Shown: in pieces, positions 1 to 25,958 of the stretch
Position numbering within the stretch: the stretch's first letter is position 1
Layout of the letters: each line of letters opens with the position of its first letter
Assembly (NCBI GenBank): GCA_949128115.1
Contig: OX421963.1
Coordinates: 38,857,979-38,921,978, forward strand
Length of the DNA: 64,000 nucleotides
Origin: Anaspis maculata
Taxonomy: Eukaryota; Arthropoda; Insecta; Coleoptera; Scraptiidae
Reading direction: 5' to 3'
The notes under the pieces: model-generated
What the model saw: only the letters and a program-made list of their open reading frames with translations
Database searches by the model: none
What the model was told of the DNA's origin: nothing
Made by a program: the position numbers and the translations under genes

Positions 1-1
1 A

Positions 2-832
2 AGGCGTCCGTCAAAAGCAGCCCTGGCATCGACCGTCTTGGCACGCACGGACCGTCTCTACAACCCCTGTTGCATTAAACCCCACGCCACCATGGGCGTA
101 CCTTACACTGACCCGCCCGACCCATGCGACTACTTGAAAAAACGCACCGGAAAAATCGTCACAAGTCCATGCCTTCACAAAGAAACCACCGCCAAACCTA
201 CATTCACTCCAAAGAAATGCAACACAATCCCGACCAGAGAAGACACCAAAGCAATCGATCAGCAAAGAGCCGAAATGCTGAAAGCCATAGAACAGAAGAA
301 CTTTATCGTGGACAATATGAAGAAGGTGTTGAAAATGAAACCGAAAGTTCCCGATCGAAAGGTGGTCCTCGAACGCCACGGGGAGAGCAAATTTTTGACT
401 GAAGGCTTGGAACCGATATTCATAAAATCCAAGATATTTTCAAAGACGCCGTTATATTTGCAACATTTCATCAGAGAGCAGCAACAAGCGTATCAAATGG
501 CCAAGGACAGAACTGGAGTCGAACAACCAAAGTGTAGATATATCACCAGGGACGAAAGGGAGAAGCTTTTGACGGTATAATGTTCTAGTATTCTTGCTTG
601 AGGTAGATTCGTAAATTAACTGTTTCAGGGTTTGAAACACAATTGGGAGGAGCTTCAAAAGATGTACCAAGGCTTACCAATTCTCACTGATACTATTCCT
701 AAGAAGATGCGCAAGTCTAAATTAGAAGATGAGCTCAAGCAATTGGAAAAAGACATTGTCCTAATGGAGAGACATTCTTATATTTACGTTTATGAGGATG
801 ATGATAATGATGAAAAAACTGAGAAAAAATAG
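2..832 (+). CDS. ENKUR: Enkurin, 3' part (5' end outside window)
   Basis: Two exons are visible: 2-574 and 629-832, with a 54-nt GT..AG intron at 575-628 in phase 0. The frame is open to the window edge, so the N-terminus is missing; 258 residues are seen. The C-terminal exon opens with GLKHNWEELQKMYQGLP and runs through TDTIPKKMRKSKLEDELKQL, the diagnostic enkurin domain that ends in a charged, helical, calmodulin-binding/IQ-like tail. Upstream, a TMG..DYLKK segment and a GLEP..TPLYL segment match the order of motifs in animal enkurins. Enkurin is a microtubule inner protein of motile cilia and sperm flagella and an adaptor for TRPC channels and calmodulin; in an insect the sperm flagellum is the likely site. 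An ATG at 92 has a strong Kozak context but lies inside the conserved region, so it is probably not the true start. The identity is secure; the 5' end is unknown. Confidence 0.93.
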
Positions 833-1309
833 ATTTTTTTTATTGAACTGTTCAATTTTTCTCTGACTTTGAATATTCCGCTTTCAGCTGGAAGATCCCA
901 CCTGCAAGACTACGGTATATTATCACAACGTGTTCCTGCTTATTGAGAGGTGGACCCACTCACCTATAAAAAGGCTTTTTTTGAGGGTAATGTCATTGTT
1001 GGTTACAACTTTTGCAGTGTGTTTTAGGCAGTTGAGCACAGATGACGACTTGAGGTAGTTTGCTGTTTAACGTTTTGTGCGTGCCATCATATAAATAGGT
1101 GTCTTCCAAGAGAAAGGTATGCTGCCCTCGATGCGCAGGAGAACGAACATAACGTAAACGAATGTGATTCGATTACGCTAACGTGTAGAAATTGCTCGAA
1201 GCTAAGTACACTCTTGAGCAAAAGTTGAGGACCACTTTTTCAAATGTCCATTACTTCCAAACGCGTTTTTTGGTTTTATCGAATTTTTGCACAAAGGTGG
1301 TCTAATTAG
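833..1309. other. Enkurin 3' flank, no firm gene
   Basis: AT-rich 3' flank. A splice-acceptor-like pyrimidine tract ends at about 887 and is followed by a 56-codon open stretch (LEDPTCKTTVYYHN...) to about 1056. It could be an alternative enkurin exon or chance. No other supported feature. Confidence 0.4.
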
Positions 1310-1475
1310 CCCAGGCACGTTGAACTTTTAGGTAGAACAAATTGATGACTGGCCAAATTTGCGCAAAAGTAACCCTAAAGGATCTCCTCTACGACATATC
1401 AAAAGTCCCCGAGAATCCCGTGTCCGCTTGTCTATTTTTTAGGGCCTTTTGTACCCCGAGTGAGAATAGCACGTA

Positions 1476-1638
1476 TAGACAATACAAATAGAGAAGACCA
1501 TATGTTATTACCACCGTCGTCACGGATATTGGGGCATCCAAAATCAGCCAACCTTTTTTTGAAAGATGGACTCGCCTGGTTCCTACGCAACCGTAAAAAT
1601 CCGTGACGACGTATGGTCTTTTCAATTTGTATTGTCTA
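1476..1638. mobile_element. 163-bp MITE with TA target duplication
   Basis: Terminal inverted repeats begin TAGACAATACAAAT and extend about 28 bp, with an inner inverted CGTCGTCACGGAT. It is flanked by TA on both sides (1474-1475 and 1639-1640). The opposite foldback arm at about 2270-2290 keeps the uninterrupted site (revcomp of GCACGTACTTTATAA), which fixes both boundaries. TA duplication suggests mobilisation by a Tc1/mariner-type transposase, by inference. Confidence 0.88.
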
Positions 1639-1673
1639 TACTTTATAATACAGTGCAAAATAATCTTACGCAT

Positions 1674-1746
1674 GCGATGCCTGTAGCTCATTGCTAGAGT
1701 ACCTGCTTGCCGCTTGGGAGGTCCCGGGATCGAATCCCGTCATAAT
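1674..1746 (+). repeat. tRNA-like segment (left foldback arm)
   Basis: Contains an A-box-like TAGCTCATTGCTAGAG and a B-box-like GGGATCGAATCCC, spaced as in a tRNA, with a middle part resembling tRNA-Gly(GCC). The acceptor stem does not pair, so this is a tRNA-derived (SINE-like) sequence and not a functional tRNA. Confidence 0.6.
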
Positions 1747-2180
1747 GCTACTTTTTTTTTGGAGGATTGATACTCACCTTCCTAAAAAATCATCAAAAAT
1801 TAAATCCTGCTCGATTGAGATCATATATTTCTGTTTCACAAGTACTGTGACGTACGATCTCGCGCAAAAAGAAAAACGGAGAAACCGAAAATGGCTTGAG
1901 ACCTTAGCTCCTGGATTTCTAGTCGTGTGAGGTTGATGAATTCATCCATGTTAATTAATCACCTTTTGCTGTGCATGCAACGTGCGTGCAAACATCACCA
2001 TTACACAAGTACCTATAAGTCCGAAAACTAATAAGGCTTCAAAATAATTTCACTGTCCGGTGATCGTATGTCACACTGTCACAGTACTTGTGAAACAGAA
2101 ATATATGATTTCAATCGAGCAGGATTTAATTTTTGATGATTTTTTCGGAAGGTGAGTATCAATTCCGCCAAAAAAAAGTA

Positions 2181-2242
2181 GCAGAGATGACGGGATTCGA
2201 TCCCGGGACCTGCTTGATACTCTAGCAATGAACTACAGGCAT
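2181..2242 (-). repeat. tRNA-like segment (right foldback arm)
   Basis: Inverted partner of the segment at 1674-1746. The A-box and B-box regions are kept but about 9 nt of the anticodon region are missing or changed, so the two arms have diverged there. Confidence 0.6.
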
Positions 2243-2418
2243 CGCATGTGTAGGATTATTTTGCACCGTATTATAAAGTACGTGCTATTCTCACTCGGGG
2301 TACAAAAGGCCCTAAAAAGTAGACAAGCGGACACGGGATTCTCGGGGACTTTTGATATGTCGTAGAGGAGATCCTTTAGGACTACTTTTGCGCAAATTTG
2401 GCCAGTCGTCAAGTTGTT

Positions 2419-2951
2419 CTACCTTTGGATCAAATAAGACGTAACGTGCCTGGGCGCGCACTTATCAATGTATATGTTTGCGGTAGAAAGGTCTTCGACT
2501 ATTGCTTTGCAGAAATGCATAATTTTTACTGAAATCAAATAATTGAATTTTGGACTAAATGGAGGTTCATCTAATAAAAAACTTCTAGTTTGCTTTGTTA
2601 CAATGTGCTTAAGCAAGTACCTACCATGCTTAGTTTGTTCAGTGACATCTTTCATCTTCAAATCTTGACCATCAGCGTCAACATTTTGTAATTGTGACCA
2701 CTCTTGAGGCTCAAAAACAAAAAATTCTTTCTGCGGACTGTTATTAAAGAACAAAAACAAGAGAAAAAAGCTCACAAAGATGTCAAAACTTGAGCATTGA
2801 CAAGAAAGAAGTTAGAAATTTCATCACATGCCGATAAAACACCTCTGCAGTGACCAAAAAAGAAATGGTCAATTTCTTCAGTTCTTTTCAGGAAAAGACA
2901 GTTGCGTCGTATCGCCAAGAGACCAAGCGCACAAGCGATGAGAAACAACCT
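2419..2951 (-). CDS. Unrecognised spliced gene fragment
   Basis: Three minus-strand blocks join in frame across good splice sites: a block ending at 2776 (open upstream to 2951) with donor GTGAGC; 2737-2625, preceded by a long pyrimidine tract and AACAG and followed by GTAGGT; and 2528-2419, preceded by ATTTCAG and ending in TAG. The phases fit at both junctions (2, then 1). The conceptual product contains DHFFFGHCRGVLSACDEISN, FFVFEPQEWSQLQN and KIMHFCKAIVEDLSTANIYI and reads as genuine protein, with a short hydrophobic stretch at its N side. I do not recognise the family. No start codon was found, and the last about 12 codons run into the edge of the foldback at 1310-2455, so the true 3' end is uncertain. 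It lies downstream of NUDT21 on the same strand. Confidence 0.45.
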
Positions 2952-3109
2952 TTACTAATCATTTGTCATCAATATTCAAGAGTTTAAATCACTCTAACGC
3001 CATCAGGCCCTTCCGAATGCGAATAAGTTGAAAAACTAACTTCAAGTTTGTGGGTGTATTGCGAGCATAGCGTGATCGTGGCGCGAGCTCAGATGTGAAC
3101 GGTTCCAAT

Positions 3110-3548
3110 GGGGAACTATAGGCAAAACGGATTGTAGAGGGCGACGTGTTCCATGCACCCATGTTGACACTCTTGACAGTTATCGTACATAACCTCCCTC
3201 AAAGAAATGTACGTAAAGGGGAAAAGTGCTAATGCTCAAAGAAGAGTCAAGGCGGAAAGAAGCCCCACTGAGAGGAAAAAAAGAGCTGGTGCAAAGGTGC
3301 AGCCTGGTACTTAACACGGCACTACTTTTTTTTCACCGCTATTTTTCGTTTGTCGACTTTTCGACTTTTCTCTGCTTTTTAATTCACGAAGTGACGCAAA
3401 CCGCTAGTTATATGCTGAGTGCTGACAAATGAAAATGAAATAACACTTTCATAGTTGAGGTTATGTACGCTTAAAATGACACTAATGACAGCTGGGGTGC
3501 ATGGAACACGAGCGCCATCACTTCAGGCGTTTACCACTATAGTTCCCC
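3110..3548. mobile_element. MITE, GGGGAACTATA ends (copy 1)
   Basis: Starts GGGGAACTATAG and ends CTATAGTTCCCC. The imperfect terminal repeat continues inward (GTGTTCCATGCACCC against GGGTGCATGGAACAC). A second copy lies at 9220-9675. The reading frame at 3226-3432 recurs in the other copy but is not a recognisable protein. Confidence 0.8.
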
Positions 3549-3971
3549 TTTTTATTTGTAGCGTATCGTTGGTGTGAATCGGCCCTAAATGAGCTATTCA
3601 AGAAAGAGGAACATATTAAGATTAGCCAATCTCTTTGATAAAGCTACGAAGCTTTGGACTAATTTTTGATTTCAAGTTTAGTTCAATGGGAACCAAAAAT
3701 ATACTCGTAAAAAAGACAGAAATTATATTACTCATACAAAAAATTTATACATAAATAAATTTAAATTATTTAATGCGAGCTAAGTCTATTTTACATTAAA
3801 AATTGTGAATTGCTCCTTCCATCATGGGCGTTTAATAAAAAAAATTAAACACTATTCACCAATACACTTATCCTTTTCTCTCCTCTTCATCTTCTTTTCT
3901 AAAACCAAAAATTAATAATAAGAAACCATCTCAAACGGTTAAAAAACATATACTTATTTATGTCAAACACT

Positions 3972-19136
<15,165 letters not shown>

Positions 19137-19708
19137 TGCACTTAAGATTACCAATAAAAACTACAGCTAAACCAAACTGGTGGTGTTTCGAAACACTTTA
19201 GTCCTTAAACTTAGCAATTCTGACAACTCAACCACAATTTTTGACGTTAAAATCTATCAGGAAAAACACGAGACCGAAAAATTCACATTTCCGGCTTTCT
19301 CACGCGTCTGTCAACACGGTCAACACGAACGAAACGCACGGCAGTGTCACAGTGTTGCCAACATGAAACGTGCAAAGCTTCGTAATGAAAATCACCAATA
19401 TTGAATAGCGGGATTTTCAAAACTCAACGTTTTGATTGCAATTTTTGTATTTTTTCTTGAATTGTCAACCTTCTCATCCTAAAAATTATTCTTTCACGAA
19501 TTCTAAAAACCAAAATAACGCTCGGTTCAGTTTGTTTTGTTGTTTCAATCCATGTTTCATCATCATCGGCAGCATTTGTTTTCTTTTGTGCAGGTTGTCA
19601 TTCACAATTCACATAACGTCAAAGTGCCTGCTGTGATGTGAAATGATTCTTATCTGAATTTTATCAAACATTTTCTTTTCTTGTAAAACCTTGCAAGGTG
19701 AAAATTAA
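19137..19708. promoter_or_regulatory. Divergent promoter region NUDT21 / CCDC167
   Basis: About 570 bp separate the chosen NUDT21 start (-) from the CCDC167 start (+). Promoter activity is inferred from the head-to-head layout. The stretch at 19300-19350 is locally CpG-richer (CACGCG, AACGAAACGCACGG). I see no convincing TATA box at a fixed distance from either start. Open frames here look like chance. Confidence 0.5.
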
Positions 19709-20083
19709 ATGGACTCTTTACTAGGGGAATGTTCAGTAATGAAGGAGGTATATTACGTTTATTTTTGTTACTAGTAAAAGAGGTTATGTTAACGCTGATT
19801 TATCACGCTTCAGATCGCAAAAACAGAAGAAGCGATAAAAACATGCTATGAACGAGTCAATAAACTGGAAAACAAGCTACATTCTGACGAGCTGCCTGAC
19901 GCCAAGAAAACGCAAGTCCAACATGAGCTTTCAGAAGTGCGAAAACTACTATCGACCAATGAACAACAGCTTTCTCAACTCCACAGGCACAACAGAAAAT
20001 CCTTTGCTGTAGCTGCAGCTCTGTGCTTTGTAGTCTTCACTGTTTACGCCTTGTACGTGCTGTTGCAAGGAAATGAGTTTTAA
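19709..20083 (+). CDS. CCDC167: CCDC167-like tail-anchored coiled-coil protein
   Basis: Two coding exons, 19709-19747 and 19814-20083, are joined across a 66-nt intron (donor GTATAT, acceptor CTTCAG) in phase 0, giving 102 residues. The product is a short coiled-coil protein with a C-terminal transmembrane segment: residues about 14-72 are charged and heptad-like (NKLENKLHSDEL, ...SQLHRHNRKS), and residues 76-97 are hydrophobic (SFAVAAALCFVVFTVYALYV), leaving about 5 residues after the membrane. The length, the LHS.EL motif, the (E/H)xRK before the membrane segment and the VYA motif fit animal CCDC167 (about 97 residues), a poorly understood membrane protein. It diverges from NUDT21 and converges on SNRPD1 141 bp away. 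The match is from remembered family features, so the symbol is probable and not certain. Confidence 0.75.
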
Positions 20084-20223
20084 ACATTCCATTACATCAA
20101 AATTTTATTTTGTATTACTCAAAACGGGTGTTTTTTTTATATAAAGTATTCCTTGCACAAAACTGCATTATACACTGACTTAACTTAAACTGTATTCTTG
20201 ATTATTGTAACGCGCATCTAGAT

Positions 20224-20701
20224 CTATCGACGACCTCTGCCTCTGCCTCTACCTCTTGGACCACCCCTGCCACGGCCTCTACCACGTCCGCCTCTGGCGG
20301 CTCCACGGGAACTTTCCTTCTTCTTTGCTTTGGCCTTAGGTGTGTCATCAATCAATAGTGTTTCCAAAGGTAAACTGTCAGGCAAAATGTAATATCTAAT
20401 GTTGTTTCCTCTGACTGTGAGAGTGTCCAAATTCACGGGGTTCCGGTTCTTGACTGTCATTTTCACGGCTTTTAAATGAGTGTTCATGGCAACGTCCACG
20501 CCCGTTATTGTGCCGTGAACTTGTGTGCCATTCTTCAGTTCCATTGTGACCGTTTCGTGACTCAGTTTCATCAAAAACCTGAAAATTTCGAGAGCATTTA
20601 GGTTAGATAAATGTCAAATTTTACCTGTGGGTTTAAATGGTTGTTGCGGTCGTAATGGTACCCAAAAGTAAACATTGCATCACTCACCTTACTAGCTTCA
20701 T
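20224..20701 (-). CDS. SNRPD1: Small nuclear ribonucleoprotein Sm-D1
   Basis: Two coding exons on the minus strand: 20701-20688 (only 14 coding nt, MKLVR) and 20578-20224, with a 109-nt intron (donor GTGAGT, acceptor TTTTCAG). The product is 122 residues. It has the Sm fold: [40 protein letters not shown] (Sm1) and [20 protein letters not shown] (Sm2), then a Lys-rich linker and a C-terminal Gly-Arg repeat tail of about 25 residues, the site of symmetric arginine dimethylation in this family. Sm-D1 pairs with Sm-D2 in the heptameric ring on U1, U2, U4 and U5 snRNAs in the spliceosome. The open frame seen alone would miss the first exon; the spliced N-terminus [13 protein letters not shown] matches the family exactly. 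Confidence 0.98.
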
Positions 20702-21836
20702 CTTGAAAGGCTATTTTGATTTTCTCAACTTGTAAATGAATTTAATTCAGCCGGCAAAAAACGTAACAAACGCGTTTTCATTCACCATGAAGCCGCGCAG
20801 AATGCTTTGATTTCAGCTTTCAGCAGTGCTGTCAATGCAGAGCTGCAAAATGCAGAAGTCCCTAGAATTTTAAACTCAACGGCGCTAAAACCGTCAGTCC
20901 ACACTGTCCTCCTTGGTCCACTTATGTCTTTCTTTTCTACTTCGGAAAAAATAGTAGAGGGTTGAAATTGTGTACACAGGTTCCTCTGATGGTCATAAAT
21001 AAGCTACAAAAAGACCCCATAAAATCCGAGCTCAGCAACCCATGATAAATGGCCATCAATTGTTAAAAACTTGTTTTTTCAGTATGAAGAAGTCATTTTC
21101 TTGACTCTTTCTTCTTTCTTCTTCACTTTCTTGAAGATTTTTATTCAAGCTTCGCCAGACGTAGTGGCGGAGGCTATTTCTGGCCGCTTTTTTTTCGTAA
21201 TTTTTTTCCTTGTTTATCACTGTTCCTCGTTTCCTAACAAAATTCACTGATCTTCAAATTCATCTTTTGAACGGTTCAATATATCCAGTTCATTCTTTCG
21301 CTAATCGAATCTCAACTATTGCAGGTTGATACCGACGACGTTTAAAGATGATCGGTCAAATAACAAACAATAATCTTTAACAATAATAAAGAATGCACAA
21401 CTCGTGAAACTCATCTGAAATACAGAAAACGCATAGATGCCAGCCTTTCCATCATCATATCTTCCGATCTAATAAAGCTATATACTTATTTTTTTTTTTT
21501 GTTTTCACGATTTTCTATGTACATACAACATACAGCCAACGAAGCAAATAAAGCCAAAATATTGGATAATTTTTTTAAACAAAAAAATTTTGATTTAGGA
21601 CTCATAGTTTTTTAGATAAGTATGATTTTTTTTTGACGCAACCAACAACTCTTGAGAAGTGGTGCGCGCATGCCACTTATACATATTTCAAAATGCCACT
21701 ACATTAAGTACTGAGGTGGACATTTTTCGTATGAAGCTGAGCTTTTACAGAAATATCTGACATGTTCTACAGCCGAAAAACTTTCAATATCAACAAGAAC
21801 TGATGAAATCTCTAAAATCTCTAATAATCAGATACC
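20702..21836. other. SNRPD1 upstream region, no gene seen
   Basis: Presumed SNRPD1 promoter next to 20701, then AT-rich DNA with homopolymer runs. No gene or inverted repeat could be supported. Confidence 0.5.
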
Positions 21837-23090
21837 TATACAGGGTGGTCCAGGTTTTAGTCGACAAACTTTGCAGGCTGATAGAGGATGAAAAAAGAAG
21901 TCGACTCACCCCAAAAAATACCTATCTAAAATGCATATTAAAAAAGTTACAGGCCTTCAAAGTTGCGGAAAAAAATTGTTTTTTTCTTGATAACTTTTGA
22001 ACAGCTTGACCGATTTTGCTCAAATTTTGCACATATGGTAAACAAACACGTCTCCAGTGATTTTTTGAAATTTTTTTCTGTCAGAATGACGCAGTGTTGT
22101 AGATATGGGGGGTACTAACCCTCTTACCCCCCTACTTTCTACGCCACTGGATATTTTGGAAAACCGTTGAAAGTATTGAATTTGGCGTTCAATTCTGAAG
22201 AGAAAATTGGCGTGTTATTGCTGCATTTGGAGCAGCGGTTTCGGAGATATTTGTGTTTAAAGGTTCAAAAACACCGAATTACGCAAATGTTTCAAAATTC
22301 GAGCAAGCTTTGATCCATGACCTTTCAACTTTTTTTTCAATTTAAAGTTTTATGATCCATAATTTAGCTCATGAGAAATTGAAAATTGGTTGTGAGAATT
22401 CATAATTTCAGTAACGTGACCAATAAGAAACAAAGGGCCCCTGGTTCTTGTTCTTACTAAACTTCCCAACTATCAGTAAGTGAATAGGTACCTACCTATT
22501 GAATATTTAATTGTTGCTGAAATTATGAATTTTCACAACCAATTTTCAATTTCTCGAGCTAAATTATGGATCAATAAACGTTAAATTGAAAAAAAAGTTG
22601 AAAGTTGATGGATCAAAGCTTGCTAGAATTTTGAAACATTTGCGTAATTCGGTGTTTTTTAACCTTTAAACACAACTATCTCCGAAACCGCTGCTCTAAA
22701 TGTAGCAATAACACGCTAATTTTCTCTTCAGAATTGAACGCCGAATTCAATACTTTCAACAGTTTTCCAAAATATTCAGTGGCGTAGAAAGTAGGGGGGT
22801 AAGAGGGTTAGTACCCCCCCATATCTACGGCACTGCGTCATTCTGACAGAATTTTCTTAAAGAAATAACTGGAGACGTGTTTGTTACCCATATGTGCAAA
22901 ATTTGAGCGACATCGGTCAAGCTGTTCAAAAGTTATCAAGAAAAAAACAATTTTTTTCTGCAACTTTGAAAGGCCTGTAACTTTTTTAATATGCATTTAA
23001 GATAGGTATTTTTTGGGGTGAGTCGACTTCTTTTTTCATCCTCTATCAGCCTGCAAAGTTTGTCGACTAAAACCTGGACCACCCTGTATA
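21837..23090. repeat. Foldback, TATACAGGGTGGTCCAGG ends
   Basis: Ends TATACAGGGTGGTCCAGG and CCTGGACCACCCTGTATA. Arms of about 570 bp pair through GACAAACTTTGCAGGCTGAT, AAAAAGTTACAGGCCTTTCA-type and CTACGCCACTGGATATTTTG-type blocks to a loop at about 22415-22505. Same superfamily as 9952-10999, including the GTGGCGTAGA/TCTACGCCAC sub-hairpin. Confidence 0.9.
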
Positions 23091-23943
23091 AGGCCTCCGA
23101 ATAATGTTCCCGAACTTTCTGTCCACTTCCAGCAAATTCCATAGAGGCCCGGCATATGCGATTTCTAGACCATTCCTGAATAATCACACACGTTACCCGT
23201 ATAATTCTGGTGGGTTCTGGAGCGGCGCCTCCGCCAAAATGGACAGATCTTTCTCGATCGAGCATTGAAGTCTCCCTTCAGTTTCACATATACGAACGCT
23301 CTGGAATGCACCAGATCGCTCCAGACTTCTACACTGCGATTTAATGGATGGAAGGATCCAGAAAGATCGAGTGTTTACCAATATAAACGGGATCGCCGCT
23401 CGTAACATTATTTTTACTGATTAGTTTACCACAAACAGTTCTCAAAAATCACTTTAAATAACGGAAATAGTGAAGGGCGAAGTTCTAACCTTTGACCCTC
23501 AGATCCATATTAAAAATAAAACGTCATTTCCTACGAATTCTACGATATTTGATTAAGCCCATGCGGCCCCATTCTTGCTGCTGAGTGAGTGGAGCGTGTA
23601 AAGACAACAGGACTCTAATTTCAAATGAGGAAGCGATTTCAAAATAATTTTTTCGAGTGTAGGTACCTATAGAATGGACAAACAGCTGTACTAATTGAAA
23701 ATAAAGCTGCGTCAGTACTAAATATTTGTGATGCGTAGCAAATTAAAATAATAATCTAATTAAAACCATCAGTGAGCTCGTTTATTTTTGATAGGTACCT
23801 ACCTACTTAACTCCGTCCTGCCTACTTGAGAAAGAAATAAATAGAACAAATAGGTACCGTAGGTAGAATCAACAAAAAATAACATTTAGGGTGAAATGGT
23901 TTTTTCGATGATCGCGCGTTAGGTAAGTAGGTACCAAGGTAAG
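23091..23943. other. No gene seen
   Basis: Mixed sequence. 23100-23410 is GC-richer and has frames on both strands without recognisable protein; the rest is AT-rich with several GGTACCTACC words. Confidence 0.4.
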
Positions 23944-24067
23944 TACCGTATGAACAAAAACTTTCCTCCTCTAGGTAGGCTGTGGTCTGGCCATTGGCAG
24001 GCAAACGAGGCGGATTTTGGCCAGGCTACAGCCTGCCTAGAGGAGGAAAGTTTTTGTTCAGACGGTA
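23944..24067. mobile_element. 124-bp palindromic MITE (copy 1)
   Basis: TACCGTATGAACAAAAACTT and TCCTCCTCTAGG are mirrored at the right end (CCTAGAGGAGGA, AAGTTTTTGTTCAGACGGTA). A central GGCCA..TGGCC spacer resembles the copy at 40850-40965. Confidence 0.85.
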
Positions 24068-24571
24068 TCAGGGGTGGCGGAAGTGTCTAATTATTGGAGG
24101 GAGGCACAAATGAGAGGAAAAGAAGTGCGAGCGAAGCAACAAGCGCCGCAGGCGAAAAAAAATTCGGAAAAAAGGCATGACTATCTTTCTTGACATGAAG
24201 AAAAATTCTTCATAGAGAAAATTAGAGGGGCCAGGCCCCCCAAGACTGAGATTGGGGGGGGGGGGGCATGGCCCCCTTGCTTCCCCGGTTCCACCACCCC
24301 TGTACGGTATATCTCTCGGGTATACAAGATGTCCTGAAAATACACCGACAACGTTCTAGGACAGCTTCCTCTCATCAAAATAAGAAGAAAAGCTCCTTTA
24401 AACATGGGTGCAGAAACGCTTCATAAGGGAGCTACAGGCCCTTAAAGGTGGGACCCTGAAGATGGTTGTTTGTTTAATATTTCTGAAACCGTTCAAAGGA
24501 AAATCAATCCAACTTGACACATTCAATAACCTTCTTATGCTTAACAAAATTTGAATGCCTAACAAAAATGA

Positions 24572-25958
24572 AGTTTAAAGTTGTAGTAAATAAGTCTTCT
24601 CCACTTGTTTTTTATATTGTTTACTCGAGTTTCGGCTAGTTAAATGTATAAAGCCATTTTCAAAACTAATGTGACATAGCATAGAACTTTATGTCTAAGT
24701 AATGATGTAACAATGAAGAATAGCGACGTAACAGGTAAAACAACAAAAGAAAATGAAGGAGAGGACTATAAAATTGGGAGTAGAGCTGGTATAATGTAGA
24801 TGTTGTCAAAATCGGTTTGTTCATTGAGGAGGCTATCTGGATCAAGATTGTATTGTTTTTTTATTTGCAAAATTTCAGAAAATTCAATTAGGTGTCTGTT
24901 GTCAAGTTTTTGGACTGGTTTCAAACAATTGAAAGCAAAATCATGACCTTCGGCAACTACATGTCTTGTAAAGTTTGATTTTATATCGAACGCAGGTAGT
25001 TCCCTGCGGTGCTCATTTAGTCTAATTTTGAAAGATCTTATTGTGCGACCTATATATATTTTGCCGCAAGAACAAGTTAATTTATAGACTCCACTAGAAT
25101 TTAGAGGGTCAATGGGGTCTTTGGTTTTTACTAAATGGGAGCTTAAAGTGAAAGGTGTTTTGAAACTAATATTGATGTTAAATTGTTTAAAGAAACGTGA
25201 AATTGAAGTAGAGATATTGCCAAAATAAGATAAAGAAAAATAAATTGTTGGCGTTTTTTCTTGAGTCAAGCTGAAATTGTTTTTTATTTGATGTTTTAAG
25301 AGCTTTTTTCTGTAAAAAGATTCGAAGACTGCTTGGGGAAATGCATTGTTGGATGCAATTTGTCTTATGATATTGAGTTCAGCTGAAAAATCCTCAGGTG
25401 TAAGGGGAGTGTTGAAAAGCCGATGAATATAAGTACTGAGTGCTGAAAACTTATGAGTTTGATGGTGGCATGAATCGAAAGGAATTATGGTGTCTGTATA
25501 TGTCGGTTTTCTGTGAATTTTAAAATATAAAAATATTTTATATCGATATAAAATCAAACTTTACAAGACATGTAGTTGCCGAAGGTCATGATTTTGCTTT
25601 TAATTGTTTGAAACCAGTCCAAAAACTTGACAACAGACACCTAATTGAATTTTCTGAAATTTTGCAAATAAAAAAACAATACAATCTTGATCCAGATAGC
25701 CTCCTCAACGAACAAACCGATTTTGACAACATCTACATTATACCAGCTCTACTCCCAATTTTATAATCCTCTCCTTCATTTTCTTTTGTTGTTTTACCTG
25801 TTACGTCTATTCTTCATTGTTACATCATTACTTAGACATAAAGTTCTATGCTATGTCACATTAGTTTTGAAAATGGCTTTATACATTTAACTAGCCGAAA
25901 CTCTAGTAAACAATATAAAAAACAAGTGGAGAAGACTTATTTACTACAACTTTATACT
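24572..25958. mobile_element. Penelope-like retroelement, head-to-head copies
   Basis: A minus-strand 5'-truncated copy (about 25545 to 24572) is joined to a shorter plus-strand 5'-truncated copy (about 25550 to 25958). Both end outward in the same 3' sequence (AAGTTGTAGTAAATAAGTCT... in inverted orientation). The junction is an AT-rich palindrome near 25540. Inverted, truncated, joined copies are a known outcome of Penelope-like element insertion. Confidence 0.8.
24766..25557 (-). pseudogene. Penelope-like ORF remnant with GIY-YIG nuclease
   Basis: A 263-codon open frame. Residues 13-75 (KIHRKPTYTDTIIPFDSCHH, ...RQIASNN) match the region after the reverse transcriptase in Penelope-like elements. 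Residues 156-183 form the GIY-YIG endonuclease start: GVYKLTCSCGKIYIGRTIRS and RLNEHR, with the Cys pair typical of these elements between GVY and YIG. The catalytic Arg and the Glu further on appear to be kept in a frame without stops, so this fragment is fairly young. The reverse transcriptase core is missing, so it cannot act alone. The GIY-YIG domain nicks target DNA for primed reverse transcription in this family. The first codons come from the junction and are not native. Confidence 0.85.

Larger units (their letters stand above)
1310..2455. repeat. Foldback element with tRNA-like arms
   Basis: A long inverted repeat. The left arm starts with GCCCAGGCACGTT and the right arm ends with AACGTGCCTGGGC. 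The arms pair from the ends to about 1856 and from about 2070, leaving a loop of about 200 nt. Each arm carries a tRNA-like segment. The left arm is longer because a small element (1476-1638) sits in it and is absent from the right arm. No transposase is visible; it is a non-autonomous foldback. Confidence 0.85.

Noticed and set aside
11..379. Minus-strand 122-codon frame opposite enkurin
   Set aside because: It is the antisense shadow of the enkurin coding exon, which has clear family motifs on the plus strand.
22936..23265. 109-codon minus-strand frame
   Set aside because: Runs across the end of a foldback into unrelated flank; the frame at the other arm (21803-22000) shares only the arm part.
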